DNA of 64,000 nt from Microbacterium sp. LWH13-1.2 (GCF_038397735.1 NZ_CP151635.1:1116001-1180000); one strand, 5' to 3'; shown: positions 46,195 to 55,719, numbered from the stretch's first letter. Made by a program: numbers and translations. Notes: generated by a model not told the origin, from the sequence alone.

Positions 46195-47238
46195 ATGTCG
46201 CGTGTCGTGAAGCTGGCCGTCATCCCCGGTGATGGAATCGGCCCCGAGGTCGTCGCCGAAGCGGAGAAGGTCCTCGATGCGGTCACCGCAGAGAGCGATG
46301 TGACGTTCGACAAGACCCGCTTCTCGCTCGGTGCCGCTCGGTATCTCGAGACGGGCGACACCCTCACCGACGACGACCTCCGGGCGATCTCGGAGCACGA
46401 CGCGATCCTGCTCGGAGCGGTCGGGGGCACGCCCGGCGACCCCCGGCTCAAGGACGCCAACATCGAGCGCGGGCTGCTGCTCAAGCTCCGTTTCACGCTC
46501 GACCACTACGTGAACCTGCGTCCGTCGAAGCTCTTCACCGGGGCCGCGGGACCGCTCGCGAACCCGGGAGACATCGATTTCGTCGTCGTCCGAGAGGGCA
46601 CTGAGGGCCCCTACGTCGGCAACGGCGGCGCGATCCGCAAGGGCACTCCGCACGAGGTCGCGAACGAGACCTCGGTCAACACCGCCTTCGGCGTCGAGCG
46701 GGTCGTGCGATACGCCTTCGACCTCGCCGAGCGGCGCGGCAAGAAGGTCACGCTCGTGCACAAGACCAACGTGCTCGTGCACGCGGGTGCGATCTGGCAG
46801 CGCATCGTGAACGAGGTCGCGTCCGAGCACCCCGACGTCGCGGTCGACTACCTGCACGTCGATGCGGCGACCATCTTCCTGGTCACCGATCCCTCTCGTT
46901 TCGACGTTATCGTCACGGACAACCTGTTCGGCGACATCCTCACCGACCTCGCGGGAGCGGTCACCGGCGGAATCGGACTCGCGGCCTCGGGGAACATCAA
47001 CCCCGACGGCGCGTTCCCCTCGATGTTCGAGCCGGTCCACGGATCCGCGCCTGACATCGCGGGCCAGCAGAAGGCCGACCCCACCGCGGCGATCCTCTCG
47101 GTCGCGCTGCTGCTCGACCACCTCGGATTCGCCGCAGAGGCCGCTCGCGTGAGCGCCGCCGTCGAGTCCGACATCGCGTCCCGCGCAGGGGCGCGCACCA
47201 CCGCGGAGGTCGGCTCCGCGATCACCGCTCTGCTCTGA
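46195..47238 (+). CDS. leuB: 3-isopropylmalate dehydrogenase
   Basis: A 347-aa NAD-dependent decarboxylating dehydrogenase of leucine synthesis. [18 protein letters not shown] opens the protein, [14 protein letters not shown] binds substrate, and [16 protein letters not shown], split around the metal-binding Asp residues, is the family signature. AAGGAG precedes the ATG. ilvE follows after a short gap. leuA, leuC and leuD are not in this window. Confidence 0.95.
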   Translation: MSRVVKLAVIPGDGIGPEVVAEAEKVLDAVTAESDVTFDKTRFSLGAARYLETGDTLTDDDLRAISEHDAILLGAVGGTPGDPRLKDANIERGLLLKLRFTLDHYVNLRPSKLFTGAAGPLANPGDIDFVVVREGTEGPYVGNGGAIRKGTPHEVANETSVNTAFGVERVVRYAFDLAERRGKKVTLVHKTNVLVHAGAIWQRIVNEVASEHPDVAVDYLHVDAATIFLVTDPSRFDVIVTDNLFGDILTDLAGAVTGGIGLAASGNINPDGAFPSMFEPVHGSAPDIAGQQKADPTAAILSVALLLDHLGFAAEAARVSAAVESDIASRAGARTTAEVGSAITALL

Positions 47239-47298
47239 GCGACAGGCGTAGGCTGGAAAGGCGCGAGGACGCGCGCCGCACGAGGAATGGATGACGAG

Positions 47299-48399
47299 AT
47301 GACGACCATCGACGCCGAGACCGCCGTGGCTCCGCTGGAGTTCGCGGTGACCAAGAACCTGACCGCCGCGACACCCGGTCGGGTCGCCGAGGTGCACGAG
47401 AACCCCGGATTCGGCGTGGTCTTCACCGACCACATGGTGGACATCTGCTGGTCCACGAAGGGCGGATGGCACCGTCCTCGCGTGCAGCCGTACGGACCGA
47501 TCCCACTCGACCCTGCCGCATCCGTTCTGCACTACGCCCAGGAGATCTTCGAAGGCATCAAGGCCTACCGCCACGCCGACGGCTCGATCCACACCTTCCG
47601 TCCCGACCGCAACGCGGCGCGTCTGCAGGCCAGTGCCCGCCGACTCGCACTGCCCGAGCTGCCGACGGAATACTTCATCCAGTCGCTGCGCGAGATCATC
47701 GCCGTCGATGGCCGCTGGGTCCCGGCCGGCGAGGACCAGAGCCTGTACCTCCGCCCCTTCATGTTCGCCAAGGAGGCCTTCCTCGGTGTGCGGGCGGCGC
47801 AGAAGGTCGCGTACTACGTGATCGCGAGCCCTGCGGGCGCCTACTTCAGCGGTGGCGTGAAGCCCGTGCGGATCTGGCTCTCCGAGGACTACGCGCGTGC
47901 GGGCAAGGGCGGCACCGGCAAGGCCAAGACCGGCGGCAACTACGCGTCGAGCCTCTTGGCGCAGAGCGAGGCCTCGTCGAAGGGATGCGACCAGGTCGTG
48001 TTCCTCAACGAGGAGCGCAATGTCGAGGAGCTCGGCGGCATGAACGTGGTGTTCGTTTTCAAGGACGGCCGCGTCGTCACGCCCGAGTCCGACAGCATTC
48101 TCGAGGGCATCACGCGCGACTCCCTGCTGCAGCTCGCGGAGGACCGGGGCTACACGGTCGAGAAGCGACCGATCTCGATCGACGAGTGGCGCCAGGGTGT
48201 GGCATCCGGCGACATCGTCGAGGTGTTCGCCTGCGGCACCGCCGCCGTCGTGACCCCGATCGGTGCCCTCGTCGGTGAGGGCTTCGACGAGGCCCAGCCT
48301 CTCGGCGAACTCGCGCTCTCTCTGCGCGAGGAGCTGACGGACATCCAGTACGGCCGTCGCGAAGACAAGCACGGCTGGCTCCTGCGCCTTGACGCCTGA
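47299..48399 (+). CDS. ilvE: Branched-chain amino-acid aminotransferase
   Basis: A 366-aa PLP-dependent class IV aminotransferase performing the last step of valine, leucine and isoleucine synthesis. FEGIKAYRHADGSI and RPFMFAKEAFLGVRA lie in the N-terminal half, the PLP Lys is in GKAKTGGNYA near residue 210, and FACGTAAVVTPIG is near the C-terminus. The ATG at 47299 fits homologues. An in-frame ATG at 47287 abuts the GAGGA element with no spacing. It follows leuB by 60 bases. Confidence 0.94.
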   Translation: MTTIDAETAVAPLEFAVTKNLTAATPGRVAEVHENPGFGVVFTDHMVDICWSTKGGWHRPRVQPYGPIPLDPAASVLHYAQEIFEGIKAYRHADGSIHTFRPDRNAARLQASARRLALPELPTEYFIQSLREIIAVDGRWVPAGEDQSLYLRPFMFAKEAFLGVRAAQKVAYYVIASPAGAYFSGGVKPVRIWLSEDYARAGKGGTGKAKTGGNYASSLLAQSEASSKGCDQVVFLNEERNVEELGGMNVVFVFKDGRVVTPESDSILEGITRDSLLQLAEDRGYTVEKRPISIDEWRQGVASGDIVEVFACGTAAVVTPIGALVGEGFDEAQPLGELALSLREELTDIQYGRREDKHGWLLRLDA

Positions 48400-48417
48400 T
48401 CGTCTCAAGAACTCTCC

Positions 48418-48452
48418 GAGACCCCGCTGTGCGCGCTGCACAGCGGGGTCTC
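48418..48452 (+). terminator. Terminator after ilvE
   Basis: GAGACCCCGCTGTG and CACAGCGGGGTCTC form a perfect 14-bp stem with a seven-base loop, followed by GTCGTCC. Confidence 0.85.
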
Positions 48453-48470
48453 GTCGTCCTGCACTCTGGC

Positions 48471-48476
48471 TAGGCT
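48471..48476 (+). promoter_or_regulatory. -10 hexamer, leaderless promoter of the FAH-family gene
   Basis: TAGGCT is followed by GGTGGC and the ATG at 48483, a six-base gap, directly after the ilvE terminator. Confidence 0.55.
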
Positions 48477-48482
48477 GGTGGC

Positions 48483-49256
48483 ATGAAGATCGCCCGATTC
48501 AGCCATGACGACGCCATCCTCTTCGGGATCGTCGATGACACCGACCTCGTCGTCCTCTCGGGCGATCCGCTCTTCGCCGGATACGAGCCGACGGGCGATC
48601 GTGTGCCGATCGCGGACGCGGTGATCCTCGCGCCGGTGATCCCGCGCTCGAAGATCGTGTGCGTCGGCAAGAACTACCACGACCACGCGGCCGAGATGGG
48701 GGGAGTGGCTCCTGAGGAGCCGCTGCTGTTCCTCAAGCCCAACACCGCCGTGATCGGCCCCGGAGATGCGATCGTGCGCCCGTCGATCTCGGACCAGACC
48801 GAGTACGAGGGTGAGCTCGCCGTCGTGATCGGCAAGGTCGCCAAGAACGTCACCCAGGCGGATGCGCTCGACCATGTACTCGGCTACACCATCGCCAACG
48901 ACGTCACCGCTCGCGACCTCCAGCGCAAGGACGGACAGTGGTCGCGCGCGAAGGGGTTCGACACGTTCTGCCCCCTCGGGCCCACCATCAGCACGGATTT
49001 CGATCCGTCGGTCGCGACCATCGAGACCCGCGTGAACGGGGAGGTCCGCCAGAAGGCACCTCTGACCGACATGATCCACTCCGTCGCGGCGATCATCGAG
49101 CACGCGTCGGCCGTGTTCACCCTGCTTCCCGGTGACGTCATCCTGACGGGCACCCCGGCGGGGGTCGGCACGTTCGACGCCGGCGACACGGTCGAGGTCG
49201 AGATCACCGGACTGGGGATCCTGCGCAACACCGTGCGCGACGCCGTGCGCGCATGA
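48483..49256 (+). CDS. Fumarylacetoacetate hydrolase family protein
   Basis: A 257-aa FAH-fold enzyme. KIVCVGKNYHDHAAEMG, then LLFLKPNTAVIGPGDAIVRP, EYEGELAVVIGK (metal-binding Glu pair) and GDVILTGTPAGVG are all characteristic. Members include oxaloacetate decarboxylases/tautomerases, acylpyruvases and catechol meta-pathway hydrolases, and the sequence alone does not choose among them. The next gene overlaps its stop (ATGA). In many actinobacteria this gene precedes gltX, which here is 3.6 kb further on. Confidence 0.88.
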   Translation: MKIARFSHDDAILFGIVDDTDLVVLSGDPLFAGYEPTGDRVPIADAVILAPVIPRSKIVCVGKNYHDHAAEMGGVAPEEPLLFLKPNTAVIGPGDAIVRPSISDQTEYEGELAVVIGKVAKNVTQADALDHVLGYTIANDVTARDLQRKDGQWSRAKGFDTFCPLGPTISTDFDPSVATIETRVNGEVRQKAPLTDMIHSVAAIIEHASAVFTLLPGDVILTGTPAGVGTFDAGDTVEVEITGLGILRNTVRDAVRA

Positions 49257-50512
49257 CCGTCGTCGCTCTGACGGCGACCCAGCAGGCGGCCGTCCAGCGA
49301 CGCACGGTGCTGGTGCTGTCGCTCGGACAGGTGCTCGGCGGGATCGCCTTCGGAGCGACGGTGTCACTCGGCGCTCTGCTCGCCGCCGATCTCTCGGGGA
49401 GCGACGCGCTCTCGGGCCTTGCCACGGCATCCGTCACCCTCGGTGCGGCGCTGTGTGCGATCCCGCTCGCCCGCCTGGCCGCCAGGGTCGGCAGGCGGCG
49501 CGCGCTGACACTCGGCAACCTGTTCGCGCTCGTCGGCATCGCCGTGGTGATCCTGGCCGCGTCGCTGCGCGTGTTCCCTCTGCTGCTGGTGGGGATCCTG
49601 ATGATCGGCGCGGGCAATGCCGGAAACCTCCAGTCCCGGTTCGCCGCCACGGATCTCGCCGCCCCGCAGCACCGCGGACGCGATCTCTCGATCGTCGTGT
49701 GGGCGACGACCATCGGCGGCGTGGCAGGACCGCTGCTGCTGGGTCCGGGAGAGATCGTAGGCGAGGCCCTCGGCATGCCGCCGCAGACCGGCTCCTACGC
49801 ATTCTCCTTCGTCGCACAGTGCGCCGCGCTCATCCTCTACCTGATCGCTTTGCGGCCCGATCCACTTCTCGCCGCGCAAGGGCTCGCCAGAGCGGCAGCC
49901 GCGGTGACCGGGCAGGTGGCGATCGATCGTCCGATCGTGGCTCGGTACGCGATCTTCGCGGTTGCCGGCTCGCACGTCGTGATGGCGTCGGTGATGGCGA
50001 TGACTCCCGTGCATCTCGCGCACATGGCCCACAGCAGCGAGGGCATGGCGCCCACGCCGGCCGACGTCTCGGCACTGGTCGGCATCACGATCGCTCTGCA
50101 CGTCGGCGGCATGTACGCTCTCTCGCCGCTCTTCGGCATCCTCGCGGACCGCTGGGGGCGGTTGCGCGTCGTGCTGCTGGGACAGGTGCTCCTGGGCGGC
50201 GCGCTCGCCTTCGCCGTCTTCGTGAACGATCAGGAATGGGGCGTGATGGTCGCGCTGATCCTGCTCGGCCTGGGATGGAGTGCGGCCACCGTCGCCGGGG
50301 CGGCGCTTCTCACCGAATCGAGCGCGCCCGAGCTGCGCACACGACGACAGGGCCGGAGCGACTCGCTCATGAGCCTGTCGGCTGCGGCGGGCGCTGTGCT
50401 CGCCGGAGTGATCCTGTCGAACTTCCAATACGCGGGGCTCGGCATCGCGGCATCTGTGCTGGTGGTCGTGATCGTCGCGCTCTCGCCTCTCGCTCGCTCC
50501 CGAGCGCGATGA
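49253..50512 (+). CDS. MFS transporter
   Basis: A 419-aa major facilitator with 12 predicted spans. LVLSLGQVLGGIAFGATVSL is span 1, ARLAARVGRRRALTLG is motif A, and FGILADRWGRLRVVLLG repeats it in the second half. The substrate is unknown. The ATG overlaps the stop of the FAH-family gene, and its own stop overlaps the following methyltransferase, so three functionally unrelated-looking genes form one tight operon. Confidence 0.87.
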   Translation: MTVVALTATQQAAVQRRTVLVLSLGQVLGGIAFGATVSLGALLAADLSGSDALSGLATASVTLGAALCAIPLARLAARVGRRRALTLGNLFALVGIAVVILAASLRVFPLLLVGILMIGAGNAGNLQSRFAATDLAAPQHRGRDLSIVVWATTIGGVAGPLLLGPGEIVGEALGMPPQTGSYAFSFVAQCAALILYLIALRPDPLLAAQGLARAAAAVTGQVAIDRPIVARYAIFAVAGSHVVMASVMAMTPVHLAHMAHSSEGMAPTPADVSALVGITIALHVGGMYALSPLFGILADRWGRLRVVLLGQVLLGGALAFAVFVNDQEWGVMVALILLGLGWSAATVAGAALLTESSAPELRTRRQGRSDSLMSLSAAAGAVLAGVILSNFQYAGLGIAASVLVVVIVALSPLARSRAR

Positions 50513-51273
50513 AGGACTGGGCGGGTACGGGGCGCGCGTACGCAGACTCATACGCTGCGTTGTGCGTCGGGACCGCAGGCTTCGTGCTTGACGAGCTCGG
50601 GGATGCGCATGGGCGCACCCTGCTCGATGTGGGTTCGGGCACCGGCTCGCTCTCCGCGGCGTTCGCGAGCGCGGGCTGGAACGTCACCGGATGCGAGCCG
50701 GAGCCGACGATGAGAGAGGTCGCAGTGTGTGAGCACGCCGGGATCCCCGTGGTCGACGGTGCGCTGCCGCAGCTGCCGTTTCACGACGGCGTCTTCGACG
50801 CGGTCGTCGCCAACTTCGTGCTGAATCACGTCGCTGAACCGCGGAGGGCGGCACGAGAGCTCTCGCGGGTGTCGGCCGACGTCGTGGTGGCGACAGTCTG
50901 GACGAACTCGCCGACGTGGCTGTGGCGTCAAGTCTGTGACCGGGCGGGACTCACACCGTCGGTCGGGGAGCGACTGCCCCCGGAGCAGGACTTCAAGCGG
51001 ACGGTCGACGGCTTCGCACGGATGCTGGACGATGCGGGCTGGACGGGCAGTCGGGTGTCGGAGATCACCTGGACGTGGTCGGCCGGTGTCGAGGCACTGT
51101 GGGTGTCCGCAGAAGGCGGTGTCGGGGGAGCCGGCCAGTTCTACCGTGCGCTCGACGAGTCGGACCGCGCCGCGTTCCGAGCGGCGTTCGACGCGGTGTG
51201 CTCCGAGCGGACCGTCGATGGTCTCGTCCCGCTGGAGCACTCTGCCGCCATGGCGATCCGCTCGCGCCGCTGA
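50509..51273 (+). CDS. Class I SAM-dependent methyltransferase
   Basis: A 254-aa methyltransferase of the UbiE/class I type. TLLDVGSGTGSLSAAFASAG is motif I at about residues 38-57, GCEPEPTMREVA follows, and LPFHDGVFDAVVANFVLNHV is motif II/III, with the substrate domain after it. The acceptor is unknown. The ATG overlaps the MFS stop (ATGA). The 120 bases after it hold nothing recognisable. Confidence 0.87.
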   Translation: MKDWAGTGRAYADSYAALCVGTAGFVLDELGDAHGRTLLDVGSGTGSLSAAFASAGWNVTGCEPEPTMREVAVCEHAGIPVVDGALPQLPFHDGVFDAVVANFVLNHVAEPRRAARELSRVSADVVVATVWTNSPTWLWRQVCDRAGLTPSVGERLPPEQDFKRTVDGFARMLDDAGWTGSRVSEITWTWSAGVEALWVSAEGGVGGAGQFYRALDESDRAAFRAAFDAVCSERTVDGLVPLEHSAAMAIRSRR

Positions 51274-51393
51274 GACCCGCCCGTCGGGATGCGGCCGAGC
51301 CTGTGGACCGCTGCGGGGTGCCGTGGCGCAGGCAATCCCCGGTGCCGCGCACGCCTGCGTCGGCGCGACACCGAGGGTGAGAAGTCAGACCGC

Positions 51394-52653
51394 TCAGGTG
51401 TACCAGGTGGGCTCGGGCACCTCGTTCTTCAGCACGAACGTCCCGACCTCGCGCTTCTTGTAGGCGATCGGATCATGAAGGCTGTGCGTGCGCAGGTTGC
51501 GCCAGAAGATGTCGAGTCCGACCGCATTCGCCGACGCGCGCGCTCCGGTCAGCTCGTAGACCTTCGTGGCGACCTCCAAGCCGTCGTCGACGATCCGGAG
51601 CTTTCCCGCTGCGATCCGGACAGCGATCTCGCCGCGTCGCCGCGCCGTGAGATCCTCGCGGGGCGCATGCAGTACGGCACTGATCTCCGCACCCACAGCG
51701 TCCAGCAGTGCCTCGTCGGCCCACAGCTTCGACGCGAGCTCGCCATAGCCCTCGAGCAGGTACCACTCGTCCGTCGCGTGCTGCTTGTCGTCTCCGCCGT
51801 AGGGCCAGGGGCGCGTCGTGGTGCGCGTGTAGGCGGACGCCGTCTCGAGCGCGCCCTGTGCGATGCCGAGATAGAAGTTCGCGAACACGAGCTGTATCGC
51901 CGGGACGTTCAGGGCGTTGTAGGTGAGCGGCTGGAACTCCTTGTCGACGAATCCCGCAGCGGACGCCCAGGGGACCCGCACGTCGCGGATCTCGACCGAG
52001 CCCGACTCCGTGAGCCGCTGCCCCAGGTTGTCCCAGTCATCCGCGAACACGATCCCCTCCTGTGCGGTGGGGACGATCGCGAAGACGTGCGTGTCTGTGC
52101 CCTCGAGGATGCCTTCGAGTACGGTGAGGTCCGAGACCTGCCCGCCGGTGGAGAACGACTTGCGTCCGGAGAAGATCAGGTCGTCGCCGTCTTCTCGGAT
52201 CGCGAGATCGGAATCCCGAGGGTTGACGGCGCCTCCGAAGAGGAAGTCGTTCGTCGTGTACAGCTCTTCGACGGCGGCGATCTGGTCGTCGGTGGCGACG
52301 AGCCGCGCGGCCCACGCCCACAGGTAGTGGTAGCCGAGGAGCTGGCCGATCGAGCCGTCGCCTCTGGCGACGGTGCGGATCACCCGGTACGCCGTATCCC
52401 AGCTCTCACCGGCTCCGCCGTACGCACGGGGTCCCAACAGTGTCACCAGCCCCGATTCCTTCAACAGTCTGACTTCGGCGCGTGGCGTCGCGTTCGCCCG
52501 GTCACGGTCGACGGCGTCCGCTGCGAGGATGTCCGCCACCTCCTGTGCGCGGTCGATCCAGTCGGCGCTGGTCTGTGGTCTTGCTGCGTCCCGCCATCGG
52601 CCGTCGAGACCCGTCGTCACAGCATCCGTCGTCGCTGCATCCGTGAATGTCAT
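51394..52653 (-). CDS. Acyl-CoA dehydrogenase-fold flavoprotein, DszC/SfnB-like
   Basis: A 419-aa protein of the acyl-CoA dehydrogenase superfamily. The helical N-terminal domain, middle beta domain (SFSTGGQVSDLTVLEG, GIVFADDWDNLGQRLT) and C-terminal helices are visible. The catalytic Glu of true acyl-CoA dehydrogenases is not apparent. TASADW-type and DDWDNLGQR motifs resemble the FMNH2-dependent monooxygenases of dibenzothiophene or dimethylsulfone metabolism. A role in organosulfur use is inference. The ATG at 52653 has AAAGG upstream. Confidence 0.82.
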   Translation of the reverse strand: MTFTDAATTDAVTTGLDGRWRDAARPQTSADWIDRAQEVADILAADAVDRDRANATPRAEVRLLKESGLVTLLGPRAYGGAGESWDTAYRVIRTVARGDGSIGQLLGYHYLWAWAARLVATDDQIAAVEELYTTNDFLFGGAVNPRDSDLAIREDGDDLIFSGRKSFSTGGQVSDLTVLEGILEGTDTHVFAIVPTAQEGIVFADDWDNLGQRLTESGSVEIRDVRVPWASAAGFVDKEFQPLTYNALNVPAIQLVFANFYLGIAQGALETASAYTRTTTRPWPYGGDDKQHATDEWYLLEGYGELASKLWADEALLDAVGAEISAVLHAPREDLTARRRGEIAVRIAAGKLRIVDDGLEVATKVYELTGARASANAVGLDIFWRNLRTHSLHDPIAYKKREVGTFVLKNEVPEPTWYT

Positions 52654-52834
52654 GTTCTTGCCTTTCCGTGTGGTTCGGTGTTCGCCCGTCCTCCGGCGTT
52701 GCGGCAACGATAGGAGCAGGGCGGGACGGAACGCGGGTTGTTTCCCAGGGTGAGGGACTGTTACCCGAAGTGACCCCCGGTCGCGTCTCTCGCCGCCCCC
52801 GCCGTGAGCCTCTGTGGAGTGCCTCACCGGCAAC

Positions 52835-52840
52835 TAGAAT
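52835..52840 (+). promoter_or_regulatory. -10 hexamer upstream of gltX
   Basis: TAGAAT ends nine bases before the gltX ATG. The bases between (CGGAGGGAT) contain GGAGG, so the leader is either almost absent or this is a ribosome binding site after a more distant promoter. Confidence 0.4.
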
Positions 52841-52849
52841 CGGAGGGAT

Positions 52850-54355
52850 ATGGCTACTCCGCACCCCCTCACCACGACCGCCAGTGGCGCCGACGTCCGC
52901 GTCCGCTTCTGCCCCTCGCCGACCGGACTGCCGCACGTCGGCATGGTCCGCACCGCGCTCTTCAACTGGGCCTACGCCCGCCACACCGGCGGGAAGATGG
53001 TGTTCCGCATCGAGGACACCGATGCCGCCCGCGACAGCGAGGAGAGCTTCCGCCAGCTCGTCGACGCGCTCACCTGGCTCAAGATCGACTGGGACGAGGG
53101 CGTCGAGGTCGGTGGCCCGCACGCCCCGTATCGGCAGTCCGAGCGTCACGACATCTACCGCGGCGTCATCGACAAGCTGCTCGCCACCGGTGCGCTCTAC
53201 GAGAGCTACTCGACGGCCGAGGAGATCGATGCCCGTAACGAGGCCGCCGGCCGCGCGACGCAGCTCGGCTACGACAACTTCGATCGCACTCTGACCGACG
53301 AGCAGAAGGCCGCCTTCCGTGCCGAGGGACGTCAGCCTGCGCTGCGCCTCCGCGTGCCCGATGAGGACCTCACGTACGTCGATCTCATCCGCGACGAGGT
53401 GACCTTCCCGGCCGGGTCGTTCCCCGACTTCGTGGTCGTACGGCCCAACGGCATCCCGCTGTACACCTTCGTGAACCCGGTCGACGATGCTCTCATGGGC
53501 ATCACGCACGTGCTCCGCGGGGAAGATCTGATGCCGTCCACGGCGCGTCAGCTCGCGCTCTACGCAGCGCTCATCGAGGCGGGCGTCACCACGTTCGTGC
53601 CGCGCTTCGCCCACATGCCGCTGGTGCTGGGGGAGACCGGCAACAAGAAGCTCTCCAAGCGCGACCCGCAGGCGGACCTCTTCCTGCACCGCGATCGCGG
53701 CTTCATCCACGAGGGGCTGCTGAACTACCTGGCTCTTCTGGGCTGGTCGATCGGTCCCGACCGCGACGTGTTCTCGCTGCAGGAGTTCACCGACGCGTTC
53801 GACATCGTGAACGTCAACCCGAACCCGGCCCGCTTCGACCAGAAGAAGGCCGAGTCCATCAACGGCGACCACATCCGCACGCTGGGGGAGAAGGACTTCG
53901 CCGAACGGACGATTCCCTACCTCGCGGCCGCGGGCCTCTTCGACGAGCCCACGCACGAGCAGCTCGTGATGGCGTTCCGCGTCGCACCGCTGGTGCAGGA
54001 GCGCGTTCAGCTGCTGGGCGAGGTGCCCGGGATGGTGGGCTTCCTGTTCACCGACGACGTGTCCTATGACGCTGACGCGCTCAAAGGTCTCCCCGCCAAC
54101 GCGGCAGAGGTGCTCGACGCCTGTGTCGCGGCTCTTGAGCCGGTGACCGACTTCACGCCGGAGAAGGTCCAGGAGGCCCTCTCCGAGGCTCTGGTCGAGA
54201 AGCTCGAACTCAAGCCGCGGATCGCCTACGGTCCTCCGCGCGTCGCCATCACCGGCCGTCGGATCTCGCCGCCGCTGTTCGAGTCGATGGAGCTGCTGGG
54301 CAAGGACGAGTCGCTGCGACGACTTCGTGCGCTCTCGGAGTTCCTCGCGGACTGA
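52850..54355 (+). CDS. gltX: Glutamate-tRNA ligase
   Basis: A 501-aa class I aminoacyl-tRNA synthetase charging tRNA-Glu, and possibly tRNA-Gln for later amidation. [13 protein letters not shown] carries the HIGH-type motif as HVGM (residues 29-32), and KLSKR at about 267-271 is the KMSKS-type motif. The C-terminal anticodon-binding region ([20 protein letters not shown]) follows. It is the expected length. tRNA-Gln at 54539 and tRNA-Glu at 62267 are nearby. Confidence 0.95.
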   Translation: MATPHPLTTTASGADVRVRFCPSPTGLPHVGMVRTALFNWAYARHTGGKMVFRIEDTDAARDSEESFRQLVDALTWLKIDWDEGVEVGGPHAPYRQSERHDIYRGVIDKLLATGALYESYSTAEEIDARNEAAGRATQLGYDNFDRTLTDEQKAAFRAEGRQPALRLRVPDEDLTYVDLIRDEVTFPAGSFPDFVVVRPNGIPLYTFVNPVDDALMGITHVLRGEDLMPSTARQLALYAALIEAGVTTFVPRFAHMPLVLGETGNKKLSKRDPQADLFLHRDRGFIHEGLLNYLALLGWSIGPDRDVFSLQEFTDAFDIVNVNPNPARFDQKKAESINGDHIRTLGEKDFAERTIPYLAAAGLFDEPTHEQLVMAFRVAPLVQERVQLLGEVPGMVGFLFTDDVSYDADALKGLPANAAEVLDACVAALEPVTDFTPEKVQEALSEALVEKLELKPRIAYGPPRVAITGRRISPPLFESMELLGKDESLRRLRALSEFLAD

Positions 54356-54368
54356 GATCGAGCAGCAG

Positions 54369-54407
54369 CGAAGAGGGAGAGCACCCGACAGGTGCTCTCC
54401 CTCTTCG
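54369..54407 (+). terminator. Terminator after gltX
   Basis: CGAAGAGGGAGAGCACC and GGTGCTCTCCCTCTTCG form a perfect 17-bp stem with a five-base loop, followed by CGTCACC. Confidence 0.88.
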
Positions 54408-54476
54408 CGTCACCGGTCGCGTGTGCCGCGCAGCAGCGGCGATCAGGGGCGACGCGCCCGGACGGAGCGCGGCGTT

Positions 54477-54506
54477 TTGGCATTCGGGCCGAGGCTCGGG
54501 TAGGCT
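54477..54506 (+). promoter_or_regulatory. Promoter of tRNA-Gln
   Basis: TTGGCA at 54477 and TAGGCT at 54501 are 18 bases apart, placing the start near 54513, about 26 bases before the tRNA. Confidence 0.6.
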
Positions 54507-54538
54507 TGACTCTCGGTGCGAGGCTCCGGTTTCGCCCT

Positions 54539-54610
54539 TGGGGTATGGTGTAATTGGCAACACGGCGGTTTCTGGTTCCGTTGTTCTTGGTTCGAGTCCA
54601 GGTACCCCAG
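54539..54610 (+). tRNA. tRNA-Gln (CTG)
   Basis: A 72-base tRNA. The acceptor arms TGGGGTA and TACCCCA pair perfectly, the anticodon loop TTCTGGT gives CTG, and the T arm contains TTCGAGTCC. CCA is not encoded. The last anticodon-stem pair (31-39) is T-T, a mismatch. Confidence 0.94.
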
Positions 54611-54616
54611 CAAGAC

Positions 54617-54644
54617 AAAAACCCCCGCGAGAGCGGGGGTTTTG
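54617..54644. terminator. Terminator after tRNA-Gln
   Basis: AAAAACCCCCGC and GCGGGGGTTTT form a 7-bp GC stem extended by A-T pairs, with a four-base loop. It sits between the tRNA and the convergent gene at 54663, so it may act in both directions. Confidence 0.85.
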
Positions 54645-54662
54645 TCGTATCCGGCAGACTCC

Positions 54663-55565
54663 TTACTCGCACTCTCCGATGAACTCGAGGTAGCACACCG
54701 CCTCGTGGGTCACCGCGGGCTCGTAGTCGTCGTTCGAGACCTGGCGCGTGTCCATCTCCGGTGTGCGGGTCAGGCTGCCGTAGGAGCCGAGGGTGGCGAC
54801 GTAGTATCCGTCGCCGTCCAACGCCTTCATCTCCTCGATCGCGCCGTTGTAGTCGGTGCAGAGCAGTGTGGCCGTCTCGGTGAGCTCGACTCCGACGCAC
54901 GCGCCCGTGTAGGTCGCGACCATGAGGTTCGTGCAGTCCGTCCAGTCCTGGTTGACCGTGCACGGGTTCACGGCATCCATCGAGACGTCGTAGCGTCCGG
55001 TCTCGTACTCCTCGCTGTGGAACGTCTCCGGCTTCTCGGGGACGTCGGTCTTGGTCCAGTGCCGGGCGGTGGTGAAGGCGACGAGGACCACGACGGCAGC
55101 GATCAGCAGCAGAGCGCCGAGGATCGAGAGCGTGACCCAGAGTCCGACCCTGCTCTTCTTGCGCGGTTCGGTGTCGGGGGCCGGAGCGTATCCGGGGTAG
55201 ACCACTGTGGCGCCTGCGGCGCTCTCGTAGCCCGGATACGCAGCGGTCGCGGCGTACGCAGGATCTTGAGCCTGCTCGGCTCCCGGAGCACCTGCGTATG
55301 CGGGCGGTGGTGCGTCGTATGCCGGGGCCGGCGCGCTGTACGCGGGAGGCGGTGCGTCGTATGCCGGGGGTGGCGTCTCGCCGGACGACTGCGCAGGCGG
55401 CGGGGGAGTCGGGATCGTGGTGAGCCAGTAGGAGTACCAGCTCTGCGTCGACGCGGCGTCGGCTGCGACCTGCTGAGCCTCGACGTCGGTGAGCTGTAAC
55501 CCGAGGGCGCCGCGTAGATCTGCTCTGGTCAGGGACTCACGGAATTCCTCGAGTGACATCGTCAT
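54663..55565 (-). CDS. Proline/tyrosine-repeat membrane protein
   Basis: A 300-aa protein of unknown function. Residues 1-50 form a small helical domain. Residues 54-95 hold a PPAY-type repeat (PPPAYDAPPPAYSAPAPAYD and PPPAYAG), followed by PGYESA/PGYAPA units. One membrane span lies at about residues 138-163 (LWVTLSILGALLLIAAVVVLV, read in parts), and a C-terminal domain with five Cys lies outside the cell. The layout resembles actinobacterial DUF4190/septum-type proteins, but no assignment is safe. The ATG at 55565 has CATCCT seven bases upstream. Confidence 0.75.
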   Translation of the reverse strand: MTMSLEEFRESLTRADLRGALGLQLTDVEAQQVAADAASTQSWYSYWLTTIPTPPPPAQSSGETPPPAYDAPPPAYSAPAPAYDAPPPAYAGAPGAEQAQDPAYAATAAYPGYESAAGATVVYPGYAPAPDTEPRKKSRVGLWVTLSILGALLLIAAVVVLVAFTTARHWTKTDVPEKPETFHSEEYETGRYDVSMDAVNPCTVNQDWTDCTNLMVATYTGACVGVELTETATLLCTDYNGAIEEMKALDGDGYYVATLGSYGSLTRTPEMDTRQVSNDDYEPAVTHEAVCYLEFIGECE

Positions 55566-55572
55566 AGTCAAG

Positions 55573-55578
55573 AGGATG
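55573..55578 (-). promoter_or_regulatory. Possible -10 hexamer of the proline-rich membrane protein
   Basis: CATCCT is followed by CTTGACT and the ATG at 55565, a seven-base gap. It departs from TAnnnT at the first base, so it is weaker than the others. Confidence 0.3.
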
Positions 55579-55719
55579 GCAGACCTTTGTACCGGTCGAC
55601 AATCCGCGCGGGGTTCGCCTAGCAGGTCGCATCCCCGCAGCGCCATGCCCTTCACGCGCCGGGTCGGTCGCGGCATCGTGGTCGCACACGCGCCCGCACT
55701 GCCGACAGGAGTCAGACCG

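Noticed and set aside
46024..48441. An 805-codon open frame antisense to leuB/ilvE
   Set aside because: Same reasoning: leuB and ilvE on the plus strand carry full family signatures, and the antisense frame has none.
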